A DNA stretch of 64,000 nt from Micrococcus lacusdianchii (GCF_023155805.1 NZ_JAKNUW010000006.1:87419-151418), one strand, 5' to 3'; positions 38,816 through 49,409 are shown, counted from the stretch's first letter. Notes: generated by a model from the sequence alone, not told the origin. Numbers and translations are program-made.

Positions 38816-38840
38816 CCGTACCCGTGAGCGCGGTCGTCGG

Positions 38841-39401
38841 TCAGGCGACCTCGATGCCCGGCTCTCTGCCGCCCGCCTGGGTGGAGTTCGTCAGGACGAA
38901 GGTGGTGGACGCGTCGCCAGAGGTCACGATGAAGGTGGTGCCCTGGCTCGTGCCGTCGGAGCCCTTGCGGAGGTACCCCGTGGTCCCGTCGTCCAGCGCC
39001 ACCTGGCCGTTGGCATCCGTGGTCAGGGTGATGGTGGCGCCGACGCCACTGCTGTAGGGGCGCGTGGTGGCCAGGGCGTCGTCTGAGCTGACCGCCCGGT
39101 CGGACACGAAGTAGAACGAGTTCTCGTTACCCCGGTAGTTGGAGATAGTGAGGGTGACCGGCTGGTTCGGCACGGGCAAGCCGTTGGCGTCCCTGATGGT
39201 CACCACGACACCCTGGGCAATGAAGCCGGCGTAGCGGATCAAGTCGCTCCAGCGCGTGATGGGCGTATCGACCTGGATGGTGGCGGGCGCCCCGGGCATC
39301 GAGGCGGCACGCGCGGGTGCGCTCATCGCGACGGCGACGGCGGGAGCACCCCAGGCCAGGGCGCTGGTGACATGGCGGCGGGAGGGGTTCTGAGCAGTCA
39401 T
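38841..39401 (-). CDS. Tat-exported protein with a Big_1-like immunoglobulin domain
   Basis: The 186-residue product starts at the ATG at 39401 with GGAAG five bases upstream. The leader is a twin-arginine signal (PSRRHVTSALAWGAPAVAVAMSAPARA, cleavage near residue 32). The mature part fits a group-1 bacterial Ig-like domain: VVTIRDANGLPVPNQPVTLTI followed by ITLTTDANGQVALDD and TFIVTSGDASTTFVLTN, as found in invasin-like surface proteins. It is not visibly tied to a membrane or wall anchor, so it may be released. The base composition is less GC-rich than its neighbours. Same length and leader type as the protein at 4266-4826. Confidence 0.8.
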   Translation of the reverse strand: MTAQNPSRRHVTSALAWGAPAVAVAMSAPARAASMPGAPATIQVDTPITRWSDLIRYAGFIAQGVVVTIRDANGLPVPNQPVTLTISNYRGNENSFYFVSDRAVSSDDALATTRPYSSGVGATITLTTDANGQVALDDGTTGYLRKGSDGTSQGTTFIVTSGDASTTFVLTNSTQAGGREPGIEVA

Positions 39402-39482
39402 AATACTTCCAATCGGGAGGATTAAAGGGCACCGTGCAGGCCGACGGGTGCCAGCACCTTCCATTGAGCGCCCTCTAGGACG

Positions 39483-39512
39483 ATCATAGGGAGCGAAGCC
39501 TCAATCTCTCAA
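39483..39512 (-). promoter_or_regulatory. Candidate promoter of the Tat-exported Ig-like protein
   Basis: On the minus strand TTGAGA (39512-39507) and TATGAT (39488-39483) are separated by 18 bases, a close match to the housekeeping consensus, giving a leader of about 75 bases before the ATG at 39401. Confidence 0.6.
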
Positions 39513-39629
39513 CTGATGAACCCCCGCCTGCCTGGCCGGCCGCATGAGGGAGGTCACGTCTCTCGCATGACGCCCCCGCCCGGGGCCTCAGCCGACCGGG
39601 ACCCGGACGCGCGGGCCTACCCTGAACGG

Positions 39630-41573
39630 ATGGGCACCCCACCGCAGCAGGCCTCCCACCTGTCCCCGGACCGCTCCGGCCCCGCGATCCCCGCCCCGGC
39701 TTCGCGGACCCGCACCCGGCTGCGCCGGTTCGTGCACGAGGTCACCTACCAGCACGGCATCCACCCGGCCCTCGTGCCGGGCGTCTCGATCGAGGACCAG
39801 CAGGTCCGCTACCGCGTGGACAAGGTCGTCCTCCTCGTCGTCGGCGCCCTGGTGCTGGGATTCGTGGCCTGGAGCGTCACCCGACCCGACGACGTCCTGG
39901 CCGTCTCCAGCGCGGCCCTGTCCTGGGTCATGGCCAACCTCGGCTGGCTGTTCTCCCTGCTGGCGATCGGCATGGTGGTGTTCCTGCTGGCCATCGCCTT
40001 CTCCCGCTACGGGGACATCACCCTGGGCCTGGACGGCGAGAAGCCCGAGTACTCCACGCCTCCTGGGCCGTCATGCTCTTCGCCGCGGACATCGGCATCG
40101 GCATCATCATATTCGACCCCTACGAGCCGCTCTCCTACCACCTCTCCCCGCGGCCCGGCGCCTACGAGGCCGCCAGCGACGCGGCCGTCACCGGGGCCAT
40201 GGCCCAGGCCGCCCTGCACTGGGGCGTCAACGCGTGGGCGATCTACGCCGTGGTGGGCCTCGCGGTGGCGTACGTGTCCTACCGACGCGGACGTGTGCCG
40301 CTCATGAGCTCCATCCTCATGCCGCTGTTCGGACGCGGCGACCGCACCGACTCGTTCGGCGCCCGCCTGATCGACTCCCTCGCCATCATCGCCACCCTCT
40401 TCGGCACCGCGGCGTCCCTGGGCATTGGGGCGCTGCAGATCGGCCGCGGGGTGGAGATCGTGACCGGCTGGTCCCCGGGGGGGCAACCTGCTGGCCATGG
40501 TCATCATCGTCCTGCTGACCATCGGGACGATCGCCTCCGCCGTCTCCGGGGTGGCCCGCGGGATCCGCTGGTTCTTCAACGTCAACATGGTGCTGGCCCT
40601 GGCCCTCGCCGTGTTCTTCTTCGTGGTGGGGCCCACCGCGTGCATCCTCAACGTGATCCCCGGCGTCCTCATGGACTACGCCGGCGAGATGCCGGACATG
40701 CTCGGCGCCAGCATGGCCGAGGGGCCGGAGATGCAGGCCTTCCTCTCCCCCTGGACCACGTTCTACTGGGCCTGGTGGGTCAGCTGGGCGCCCTTCGTGG
40801 GCGTGTTCGTCGCGAAGATCTCCCGCGGCCGCACCATCCGCCAGTTCGTCCTGGGCGCGCTGTTCATCCCGGCGTCCGTGATCATCGCGGCGTTCACCGT
40901 CATCGGCGGGACCACCATCTGGCTGCAGCGCGAGCGCGGGGCCATCGCCCCCGACGGCACGGCGGCCTCGATGCCGGCCCCCGCGGAGATCTTCTGGACC
41001 GTTCTGGACCAGTTCCCGGGCGCGCGGCTCATCGCGCCGCTGGTGATGGTCATGCTCGCCATCTTCTTCATCACGACGGTGGACTCCGCCTCCCTCGTGA
41101 ACTCGCAGCTGTCCCAGCGCGGCGCGCCCCGGCCGAACCGCCTGGTGACCGCGTTCTGGGCGCTGTGCATGGCGGGCATCGCCGTCGTCATGCTCCTCAC
41201 CGGCGGCGACACGGCGCTGACGGGCCTGCAGAACCTCATCACCGTCACGGCCCTGCCGTTCTCCGTGGTGATCGTCCTCATGGCGGTGGCCCTCTACCGG
41301 GAGCTGCGCCACGACCCGCAGGCCCTCCGGGAGCAGTACGAACGGGCGGCCCTGCAGAAGGCGGTGCGGCGCGGCATCGAGGACCACGGCGACGACTTCA
41401 CCCTGGCCGTGGAGCCCGTCCCCACCGGCAGCCAGTACGCCGTGGGCGCGGAGATCGACTCCACCGCGGCTGAGGTCACGGACTGGTACCGGCGCACCGA
41501 CGAGGACGGCAACCCCGTGGACTACGACTACACCACGGGCGAGTACCTCGAGGAGGACGACCGGCGCGGCTGA
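39630..41573 (+). pseudogene. BCCT-family betaine/choline transporter with two compensating frameshifts
   Basis: The combined product would be a full-length BCCT carrier (about 647 codons). The first frame runs to KPEYST near 40058; one base appears missing there, and the expected continuation (ASWAVMLFAADIGIGI, PYEPLSYHLSPRPGAYEAA, LMSSILMPLFGRG) is in another frame. In a run of seven G at 40477-40483 one extra base returns the sequence to the original frame (NLLAMVIIVLLTIGTIASAVSGVARGI through TTVDSASLVNSQLS to the acidic tail). A transporter moving betaine-like compounds is the family role. The G-run indel could be a sequencing error. Start is uncertain; ATGs at 39516 and 39567 are also in frame. 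Confidence 0.8.
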
Positions 41574-41594
41574 GCCGCCCCTCCCCTCCCCGGT

Positions 41595-41646
41595 GACGAC
41601 GCCGCCCCCGCACCTTCCGGCCGGAAGGTGCGGGGGCGGCGTCGTC
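41595..41646. terminator. Perfect 52-bp palindrome, bidirectional terminator
   Basis: Positions 41595-41620 and 41621-41646 are exact reverse complements (arms beginning GACGACGCCGCCCCCGCACC), with no spacer. It lies between the convergent ends of the BCCT gene and groEL and would form a 26-base-pair hairpin in either transcript. It is the longest of the GACGACGCCG-edged hairpins in the window. Confidence 0.85.
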
Positions 41647-41684
41647 GAGGGGAGCGGTCCCGGCCCGGACGGGCCGGGGCCGGC

Positions 41685-43394
<1,710 letters not shown>

Positions 43395-43691
43395 TCACTT
43401 GGTGACGACGGCCAGCACGTCGCGGGCGGAGAGCACCAGGTACTCCTCGCCACCGACCTTGACCTCGGTGCCGCCGTACTTGGAGTACAGCACCACGTCA
43501 CCCTCGGCGACGTCGACCGGCACGCGGGTGCCGTTCTCGGCCACGCGGCCCGGGCCCACGGCCACGACCTGGCCCTCCTGCGGCTTCTCCTTGGCGGTGT
43601 CCGGGATGACCAGGCCGGAGGCGGTGGTCTGCTCGGCCTCGAGCGGGCGGACGACGATGCGGTCCTCGAGGGGCTGGATGGAGACGGACAT
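43395..43691 (-). CDS. groS: 10-kDa co-chaperonin GroES
   Basis: The 98-residue co-chaperonin ([37 protein letters not shown], mobile loop [37 protein letters not shown]) starts at the ATG at 43691 behind AAGGAG. It is the first gene of the groES-groEL operon. Transcription starts within the 43.8-kb region where two CIRCE operators overlap the promoter. Confidence 0.97.
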   Translation of the reverse strand: MSVSIQPLEDRIVVRPLEAEQTTASGLVIPDTAKEKPQEGQVVAVGPGRVAENGTRVPVDVAEGDVVLYSKYGGTEVKVGGEEYLVLSARDVLAVVTK

Positions 43692-43817
43692 GCTGCACAC
43701 TCCTTGTGTTCGTCGGCGGACGCGGGCGGTGCCGGCGTCGCGCATGGTCGCGTTGTCGGGGGTGCCTCGGTGCGGGGACCCTGCGTCGTCGCGGTGCCGC
43801 GGGGCCCGTCCTCGGGC

Positions 43818-43844
43818 TTGGCACCCGGTACCCCCGAGTGCCAG
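43818..43844 (-). promoter_or_regulatory. CIRCE operator 1 (HrcA site)
   Basis: TTGGCACCC-N9-GAGTGCCAG matches the CIRCE consensus (TTAGCACTC-N9-GAGTGCTAA) with the exact nine-base spacer. It lies immediately downstream of the -10 of the groES promoter, where a bound HrcA dimer would block transcription. Confidence 0.8.
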
Positions 43845-43849
43845 AACCG

Positions 43850-43879
43850 ACTGTAGCGCGGCCCTGGCACTCTCACCAA
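43850..43879 (-). promoter_or_regulatory. groES-groEL promoter
   Basis: On the minus strand TTGGTG (43879-43874) and TACAGT (43855-43850) are 18 bases apart. The -35 lies inside CIRCE 2 and the transcription start would fall in CIRCE 1, as expected for HrcA repression. Confidence 0.65.
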
Positions 43880-43890
43880 GCGACTGCCAG
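43864..43890 (-). promoter_or_regulatory. CIRCE operator 2 (HrcA site)
   Basis: CTGGCACTC-N9-GACTGCCAG is a second CIRCE, with the nine-base spacer and one mispaired position between the arms. It overlaps the -35. Two CIRCE elements 46 bases apart give tight heat-shock control of groES-groEL. Confidence 0.75.
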
Positions 43891-44000
43891 AGGTGCGCCG
43901 TGGGCGGACGAGCCGTTCCGCTCGTTCCGCGTCCACTATCCCGGCTGGGCCTCGCCCGCCCAACCGACTCCCCTCACTCCCACCCGCTCCCCCACCCCAC

Positions 44001-44058
44001 GTTGTGGTCATGACGCGCCGCATCCCGGTTGTCCCGGACGGCGTGTCGTGACCATAAC
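44001..44058. repeat. Long palindrome, copy 1, upstream of the DUF559-type gene
   Basis: GTTGTGGTCATGACGCGCCG (44001-44020) faces CGGCGTGTCGTGACCATAAC (44039-44058), 20-base arms with three mispairs around an 18-base loop. The same palindrome recurs at 45302-45359 on the other side of the DUF559-type gene. The rest of the 535-base gap 43692-44226 holds the groES promoter and CIRCE sites and nothing else I can identify. Confidence 0.8.
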
Positions 44059-44226
44059 GGCGGGCGGCGGAGTGGGCCCGGACGTCATCGGCGGTGCGCC
44101 CGGTTGGCCCTGACAGTGCCGGCGCGATCTGCGCCGCCTCCTGCACACCCGACCACTGCCCGACGCGGATCCCCACCGGGGCCGCCCCAATCCCCGGAGA
44201 CACCGACGCCGCCGCAGGATCGGCGC

Positions 44227-45212
44227 ATGCCTCCCGTCCCTCCGTCCCCGCTGCCACCCCTGCCCGCCGTGTTCCTCCGGTCCGACGCACGGGCCATGAG
44301 CCTGCCCGTCCAGCGGCTGCGCCGGACGGACGTGGAGCGCATCGGGCCGGCCATGTACCGCCGCACCGACCGGCCGCTGACCGACTGGGCATCCGTCGGC
44401 CTCCCGGAGCCCGAGCACGGACGCCCCGGCCAGCACCTGTGGGCCCTGCAGCGCTCCCGCCCGCAGGTCGTGTTCTCCCATGCCACGGCCGCCCACCTGC
44501 ACGGACTTCCCTCGCCGCGCCGCCCGGGTCCCCTGCCCACGCCGCTGGACGTGACGGTGCCCTCCGGGTCGGGGCGGATCCGGGTGCCGGAGGTGCGGGC
44601 CCGGCGTCGTCCGCTGCCCGCGTCGCACGTGGTGGAGCTGTTCGGCCTGCGGGTCACGAGCCTCGAGCGGACCGTCCTGGACCTGTGCGTCCTGGACGAT
44701 CCGTGGGACCTGGCCGATGTCGTCGCCGCCGCGGACCACGCGGTCCGCCACCCCTGGACCGAGAACGGGCGGCGTCAGCCCGCCCGACGCCCGCTCGACT
44801 GGAGTCCGCGCTCAGGGAGCTGGGCCCGTTCCACGGCGTGCGCACCGCGCGGGCGGTCCTGGAGCGCATGCGCGTGGGGGCGGACTCGCCCTACGAGACC
44901 TTCCTGCGGCTCGCGCTCGTCGATGCGGGGCTCCCCGAGCCGCACCTGCAGGCCCGTCCGCGCGCCGAGGAGTGGGACTGCCCGGAGGTGGACCTGTACG
45001 TGGCCGAGGCGGATGTCGCCCTCCAGTACGACGGCGAGTCGCACCTCACGCCGGAACGTCAGGCCGCGGACGCACGCCGGGATGCGTGGCTGCTGGCCCG
45101 GGGGTGTCCGACCCTGCGGGTGAACCGCCTTGACCATCGGGAGGGGTACCGGCGGGTCATCGGTCTGGTGCGGGATCGGCTCGAGCAGACCGATGGCCCG
45201 GGCGGACCGTGA
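44227..45212 (+). pseudogene. DUF559-type (Vsr-like) nuclease gene with an AbiEi-like N-terminus, frameshifted
   Basis: The first part, from the ATG at 44227, encodes the winged-helix/AbiEi-like region common in actinobacterial DUF559 proteins (VVFSHATAAHLHGLPSP, LPASHVVELFGLRVTSLERTVLDLCVLDD). Around 44770-44830 the frame changes, and the nuclease-like end continues in another frame: YETFLRLALVDAGLPEPHLQ, then VDLYVAEADVALQYDGESH (Vsr-like acidic residues) and RRDAWLLARGCPTLRVNRLD. The combined length (about 328 codons) is normal for the family. Function is unknown; the family is thought to be related to Vsr endonucleases. Two matching palindromes bracket the gene. Confidence 0.75.
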
Positions 45213-45301
45213 CGGGAGGACGACGTCGAGCACGAGGTCCGGTCAGCGCCGGCGATCCCGCCCACGCCGCCCGGTCCCGCAGCAGCTCGCGCACTCCGCA
45301 C

Positions 45302-45359
45302 GTTGTGGTCACGACGCGCCGTCTCAGCCACGGCCCGCACGGCGCGTCGTGACCACAAC
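45302..45359. repeat. Long palindrome, copy 2, downstream of the DUF559-type gene
   Basis: Two perfect 21-base arms (45302-45322, beginning GTTGTGGTCACGACGCGCC, and 45339-45359) surround a 16-base loop. Arms match copy 1 at 44001-44058 at nearly every position although the loops differ. The region 45213-45423 otherwise holds no gene. Confidence 0.85.
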
Positions 45360-45423
45360 CCGGGTCGGCGGGGCGAGGGCGCAGGCGGTGACGGCTACCC
45401 CTCCCCCGCGCCGCCCAGCCCGA

Positions 45424-46179
45424 TCAGTAGTAGACGGCCAGCGGGCCCTGGGGGCCGTCGACGACGTCGACGGGGGTCTTGAAGATGCGCTCCAGGACGT
45501 CCGGGCGCATGATGTGAGCCGGGGAACCGGTCTCCACCACGCGGCCGTCCCCCATGGCCACGATGTGGTCGGCGTAGTGGGCGGCGAAGTTGATGTCGTG
45601 CATCACGATCACCACGGTGCGGCCCAACTCGTCCGCGGCCCGGCGCAGCTGGCGCATCATCTGCACCGAGTGCTGCATGTCCAGGTTGTTCAGCGGCTCG
45701 TCCAACAGCACGTACTCGGTGTCCTGGGCCAGGACCATGGCCACGTAGGCGCGCTGGCGCTGACCGCCGGAGAGCTGGTCCAGGTAGCGGGTCTCGTACG
45801 GGCCGAGGTTGAGGAAGTCGATGGCCTCGGAGACGTACCGCTCGTCCTCCAGCGTCAGCCGACCGCGGGTGTGCGGGTACCGGCCGAACGCCACGAGCTG
45901 GCGCACGGTCAGCCGGGTGATGAAGTGGTTCTCCTGGCGCAGGATCGACAGGGTCTTCGCGATCTCCCGACTGGGTGTGCGGGTCACATCCCGCCCGGCC
46001 ACCTCGATCCGACCCTCATCCGCGTCCTGGAGCCGCCCGACCATCGTGAGCACCGTGGACTTGCCCGCCCCGTTCGGACCCACGAGCGCGGTGATGCCGC
46101 CGGCCGGGATGGTCAGGTCCACGGGACCGATGCAGACCTCGTCGGAGTGGCGCTTGGTCACGCCGCGCAGTTCGATCAC
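45424..46179 (-). CDS. Iron-siderophore ABC transporter ATP-binding protein
   Basis: The 251-residue ATPase has Walker A GPNGAGKST (about residues 34-42), the Q-loop in SILRQENHFITRLTV, signature LSGGQRQRAYVAMVLAQ, Walker B YVLLDEPLNNLD and H-loop VIVMHD. It resembles the FepC/FecE subfamily energising ferric-siderophore uptake. Start is a GTG at 46179 overlapping the permease stop (GTGA). Last gene of a four-gene operon. Confidence 0.93.
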   Translation of the reverse strand: MIELRGVTKRHSDEVCIGPVDLTIPAGGITALVGPNGAGKSTVLTMVGRLQDADEGRIEVAGRDVTRTPSREIAKTLSILRQENHFITRLTVRQLVAFGRYPHTRGRLTLEDERYVSEAIDFLNLGPYETRYLDQLSGGQRQRAYVAMVLAQDTEYVLLDEPLNNLDMQHSVQMMRQLRRAADELGRTVVIVMHDINFAAHYADHIVAMGDGRVVETGSPAHIMRPDVLERIFKTPVDVVDGPQGPLAVYY

Positions 46180-47240
46180 AGTCGGCCCTTTCTCATCACG
46201 ACGACCAGGAACACGATGCCGCCGACGAGCTCGATCACCACGGTGACCGCTCCCCCGGCATAGAAGACGTGCCGCAGCACGAAGTAGGCCAGGGCGAGGA
46301 CGGCGTAGCCGGCCAGCGCGGCCACCGGCAGCAGCCGCCGATGGCTCGAGGTCTCCACCAGGCTGTATGCCAGCGTGGCCACGAGGAACCCCAGGAACGT
46401 CATCGGCCCCACCAGCGCGGTGGTCACGGCCATCAGCACGGAGACCAGCAGCAGGGTGACCATCAGCTCCCGCCGATGGCCGAGCCCCGCGTTGACGGCC
46501 ACGTCCCGTCCGAGGGCGATCACGTCCATCCGGCGCCCGCGCAGCCAGAGCGCGAGGCAGGCGGCCAGCACGATCGGCGCGGCTACCAGCACGTACTCGG
46601 TGCGGGCGTTGGAGATGTTGCCGAACAGCCGGGCGGAGAGCACGTCGAAGGCGTTGGGGTCGAGCAGCCGCTGCAGGAAGCCGGAGAGCGCGCCGAGCCC
46701 ACCGCCGAGCACCACGCCCACCAGGAGCATCAGGTGGACGTTCCCGTACGGGCGGGAGAGCAGCCACGAGTACAGCGCGGTGGCCGCCGCCACCATGAGC
46801 AGGGCCTGGCCGAGGAACGGGCCCACGCCCGTCGCGGCGGAGACTCCCGCCGCTCCCAGGAGGAACACCACGGTGGTCTGCACGGCGATGTAGAGCGCCT
46901 CGAACCCCATGATCGAGGGCGTGATGATGCGGTTGCCGGTGGCGGTGTGGAAGCTGACGGTGGCGAACGCGTGGCACAGCGCCACGAGCGCGATCACGGC
47001 GAGCGAGCCGACGCGCATCTGGGCGATCAGCCAGAACGCACGGGAGCCCGGCTCGGCCTCGTTGCCCCACAGCAGGATCCCCGCGGTGGAGGCCAGCCCC
47101 ACGACCGCCAGGGCGGCCACCACGAGCCGGTAGCGGCGCCGGTCCCGCGCCGTGCGGAAGGGGCCGGTGCGGCGCTGGGCGGGTGCGCCGTCGACGGGGA
47201 GGCGCGCGACGCCGGCCGGAGAGGGGGTGCGCTCAGCCAT
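46176..47240 (-). CDS. Iron-siderophore ABC transporter permease 2 (FecCD family)
   Basis: The 354-residue permease has about nine or ten hydrophobic helices and FecCD features such as GNRIITPSIMGFEALYIAVQT, LGRDVAVNAGLGHR (contact to the ATPase) and VGPMTFLGFLVATLAYSLV. A 40-residue basic leader precedes the first helix. It overlaps permease 1 by eight bases and the ATPase gene by four. Confidence 0.92.
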   Translation of the reverse strand: MAERTPSPAGVARLPVDGAPAQRRTGPFRTARDRRRYRLVVAALAVVGLASTAGILLWGNEAEPGSRAFWLIAQMRVGSLAVIALVALCHAFATVSFHTATGNRIITPSIMGFEALYIAVQTTVVFLLGAAGVSAATGVGPFLGQALLMVAAATALYSWLLSRPYGNVHLMLLVGVVLGGGLGALSGFLQRLLDPNAFDVLSARLFGNISNARTEYVLVAAPIVLAACLALWLRGRRMDVIALGRDVAVNAGLGHRRELMVTLLLVSVLMAVTTALVGPMTFLGFLVATLAYSLVETSSHRRLLPVAALAGYAVLALAYFVLRHVFYAGGAVTVVIELVGGIVFLVVVMRKGRL

Positions 47241-48288
47241 GGCGGGCCTGCCTGAGCAGGAGGGTCAGGAAGACCGCGGCGCCCACGAGGGCCAGGATCA
47301 GGGAGATCGGGATCTCGAACGGGGCGATCAGCGTGCGTCCGAGGACGTCGCAGACGATCACGGTCCAGACACCGGCCATGACCACCCACGGGAGGTTGGT
47401 GCGCAGATCGTCGCCGCGGACCATCGAGACCAGGTTCGGGACCACCAGCCCCAGGAAGGGCAGCGCACCGATCACCACCGTGATCACGCCCGTCGCGACG
47501 GAGACCATGGCGACGCCGGTGAACACCACGGCCTGGTAGTCCAGGCCCACATTGGTGGCGATGTCCTTGCCCAGGCCGGCCACGGTGAACCGGTCGGCGA
47601 TCAGGAACACGGCCACCGTCACGGCGAGCACGAGGAACAGCAGCTCGTAGCGGCCGCGCACCACGGAGGTGAACGAGCCGGCGAACCAGGCGCCCAGCTG
47701 CTGGAGCATGTCCGTCTGCAGGGCCAGGAGCGTGGAGGCCGCGCCCACCACGGCGCCCAGCATGATGCCCACGATCGGCACGATCAGCGAGGAGCTGAGC
47801 CGCACCCGCCGCAGGAACAGGAAGAACACCGTGGTGCCCACGAACGCGAACAGCACCGCGCCCACCATGCGGACGACGATCCCCGCCCCGGGGACGAGGA
47901 CCATGGTGGTCAGCAGACCCAGCCCTGCCCACTCGGTGGTGCCGGTGGTGCTGGGCTCGACGAACCGGTTCTGGGTCATCAGCTGCATGATCAGCCCGCA
48001 CAGCGCCAGGGCGGCTCCGGCGAGCACGAGAGCCACGGTGCGAGGAACGCGCGTGATCCAGAACATCTCGGCCCCGCCCTCGGCGCCGAGGTCGAAGGCC
48101 CCGACGTTCAGGGACAGCACCACGAGCCCCACGGTGATCGCGAGCCCCACCAGCAGGGGCCAGGTCCGCTGCCAGCGGGTGCGCTGCGGGCGCAGGACGG
48201 CCGGGGGCACCCAGCACACGCGGTCGCCCGGCCCCGGCTCGGCGAGCGGGGTCCGGGCGGCGGCGGCGCGGGGGCGCAGATCGGTCAC
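47233..48288 (-). CDS. Iron-siderophore ABC transporter permease 1 (FecCD family)
   Basis: The 351-residue permease is the second half of the membrane channel (RVPRTVALVLAGAALALCGLIMQLMTQNRFVEPSTTG, LGKDIATNVGLDY, ALPFLGLVVPNLVSM). The GTG start at 48288 overlaps the stop of the binding-protein gene by four bases, indicating translational coupling in the order binding protein, permease 1, permease 2, ATPase. Confidence 0.93.
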   Translation of the reverse strand: MTDLRPRAAAARTPLAEPGPGDRVCWVPPAVLRPQRTRWQRTWPLLVGLAITVGLVVLSLNVGAFDLGAEGGAEMFWITRVPRTVALVLAGAALALCGLIMQLMTQNRFVEPSTTGTTEWAGLGLLTTMVLVPGAGIVVRMVGAVLFAFVGTTVFFLFLRRVRLSSSLIVPIVGIMLGAVVGAASTLLALQTDMLQQLGAWFAGSFTSVVRGRYELLFLVLAVTVAVFLIADRFTVAGLGKDIATNVGLDYQAVVFTGVAMVSVATGVITVVIGALPFLGLVVPNLVSMVRGDDLRTNLPWVVMAGVWTVIVCDVLGRTLIAPFEIPISLILALVGAAVFLTLLLRQARHG

Positions 48289-49340
48289 TTGGCCCCGTCG
48301 AACGCGTCGGCGAGGTCCTCCATCACCGTGGTGTAGTTCTGGATGTCCTCGGCCACGTAGAAGTCCTGCGGCAGGTAGACGATGTTGCCCTCCTTGACCG
48401 CGGGCACGTCCTTGAGGGCCTCGGACTGCTCGATGAGCTCCTTGGCGGTGGCGTTGCCCTCGCCGGTGGCGGCGTCACGGTCCATGACGATCAGCCACTG
48501 CGGGTTCGACTCGGCGATGGCCTCCACCGAGATGTCGTCGCCCTGGTGGTTGGAGGAGCCGTCCTGGTCCAGGGCCGGGGTGAGGCCCAGGATGTCGAAC
48601 ATCGGGCCGATGGCGCGGCCGGTGCCGGGCGCCACGTAGGACAGGTCGCCGCCGGTGGCGATCAAGCCCATGACGGTCTGCTGCGGGTCGTACGCCTCCT
48701 CGGCGCGTGCGATCGCGGCGTCGAAGTCCGCGTTGAGGGCCTCCGCGTCCTCCTGGTGGCCGGTGGACTCGCCCAGCAGCGTGGTGAGCTCCTTGAGGCC
48801 CTCGTCCACGCGCGTCTCGGCGGGGATGTCGGTGTCCACGACGGCGGCCTCGCCCGTCAGCTCGTCGATCTCCGCCTTGCGGTCGGCGAAGCGCTGCCCG
48901 TTGAACACCACGTCCGGCTCGGCGGTCACGAAGACCTCCATGTCCGGCTCGCGGTGGTTGCCGATGTCCGCCACGGCGTCGTCGGAGCGGTAGGAGGGGC
49001 CGCCCTCGCCCCGGAACATCAGCTGCTTCGGCGCGGCGGAGAGCTCGACACCCCACTCGTCCAGGGTGCGGAAGGTCCGGTTGTCCGTGGTGATCACCGA
49101 GTCCACCTCGGAGGGGATCGCCACCTGCGCGCCGGACATGTCGGTCACGGTGGTCCCGCCCGCGATTCCGGCCTGTGATGCGGAGCCCGCGGCACTGGAG
49201 GCCGGGGAGCCGGCGGCGGAGGAGCCCGAGGCGGGCGAGCCGGCATCGGAGCCCCCGGCAGAGCAGCCGACGAGGGCCAGGGCGGCCACGGAGGTCAGGA
49301 CGAGGGCGCGACGGCGCGGGGCACGGGTGCGAATGCGCAT
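48285..49340 (-). CDS. Siderophore-binding lipoprotein of the ABC transporter
   Basis: The 351-residue product has a lipoprotein signal (RRRALVLTSVAALALVGCSAGG, Cys at about residue 26), a Gly/Ser/Ala linker of about 35 residues, then a class III (FepB/FhuD-like) binding domain with RTLDEWGVELSAAPKQL, EPDVVFNGQRF and YVAPGTGRAIGPMFDILGL. It starts at the ATG at 49340 behind GGAGGAG. A putative IdeR/DtxR box lies 70 bases upstream, so iron repression of the whole operon is expected. Confidence 0.93.
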   Translation of the reverse strand: MRIRTRAPRRRALVLTSVAALALVGCSAGGSDAGSPASGSSAAGSPASSAAGSASQAGIAGGTTVTDMSGAQVAIPSEVDSVITTDNRTFRTLDEWGVELSAAPKQLMFRGEGGPSYRSDDAVADIGNHREPDMEVFVTAEPDVVFNGQRFADRKAEIDELTGEAAVVDTDIPAETRVDEGLKELTTLLGESTGHQEDAEALNADFDAAIARAEEAYDPQQTVMGLIATGGDLSYVAPGTGRAIGPMFDILGLTPALDQDGSSNHQGDDISVEAIAESNPQWLIVMDRDAATGEGNATAKELIEQSEALKDVPAVKEGNIVYLPQDFYVAEDIQNYTTVMEDLADAFDGAK

Positions 49341-49409
49341 GGGGTGTCTCCTCCCGGACGCCGGCGGCGTCACGGAGTCGGGGCCGGCCAGTGCCGGGCG
49401 GCGTTCAGG

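Noticed and set aside
40056..40490. Programmed frameshifting in the BCCT gene
   Set aside because: Transporters of this family are not known to use it, and a deletion plus a homopolymer insertion explains the data more simply.
44001..45359. CRISPR-like repeats
   Set aside because: Only two palindromic copies, 1.3 kb apart and with a gene between; no regular spacer array.
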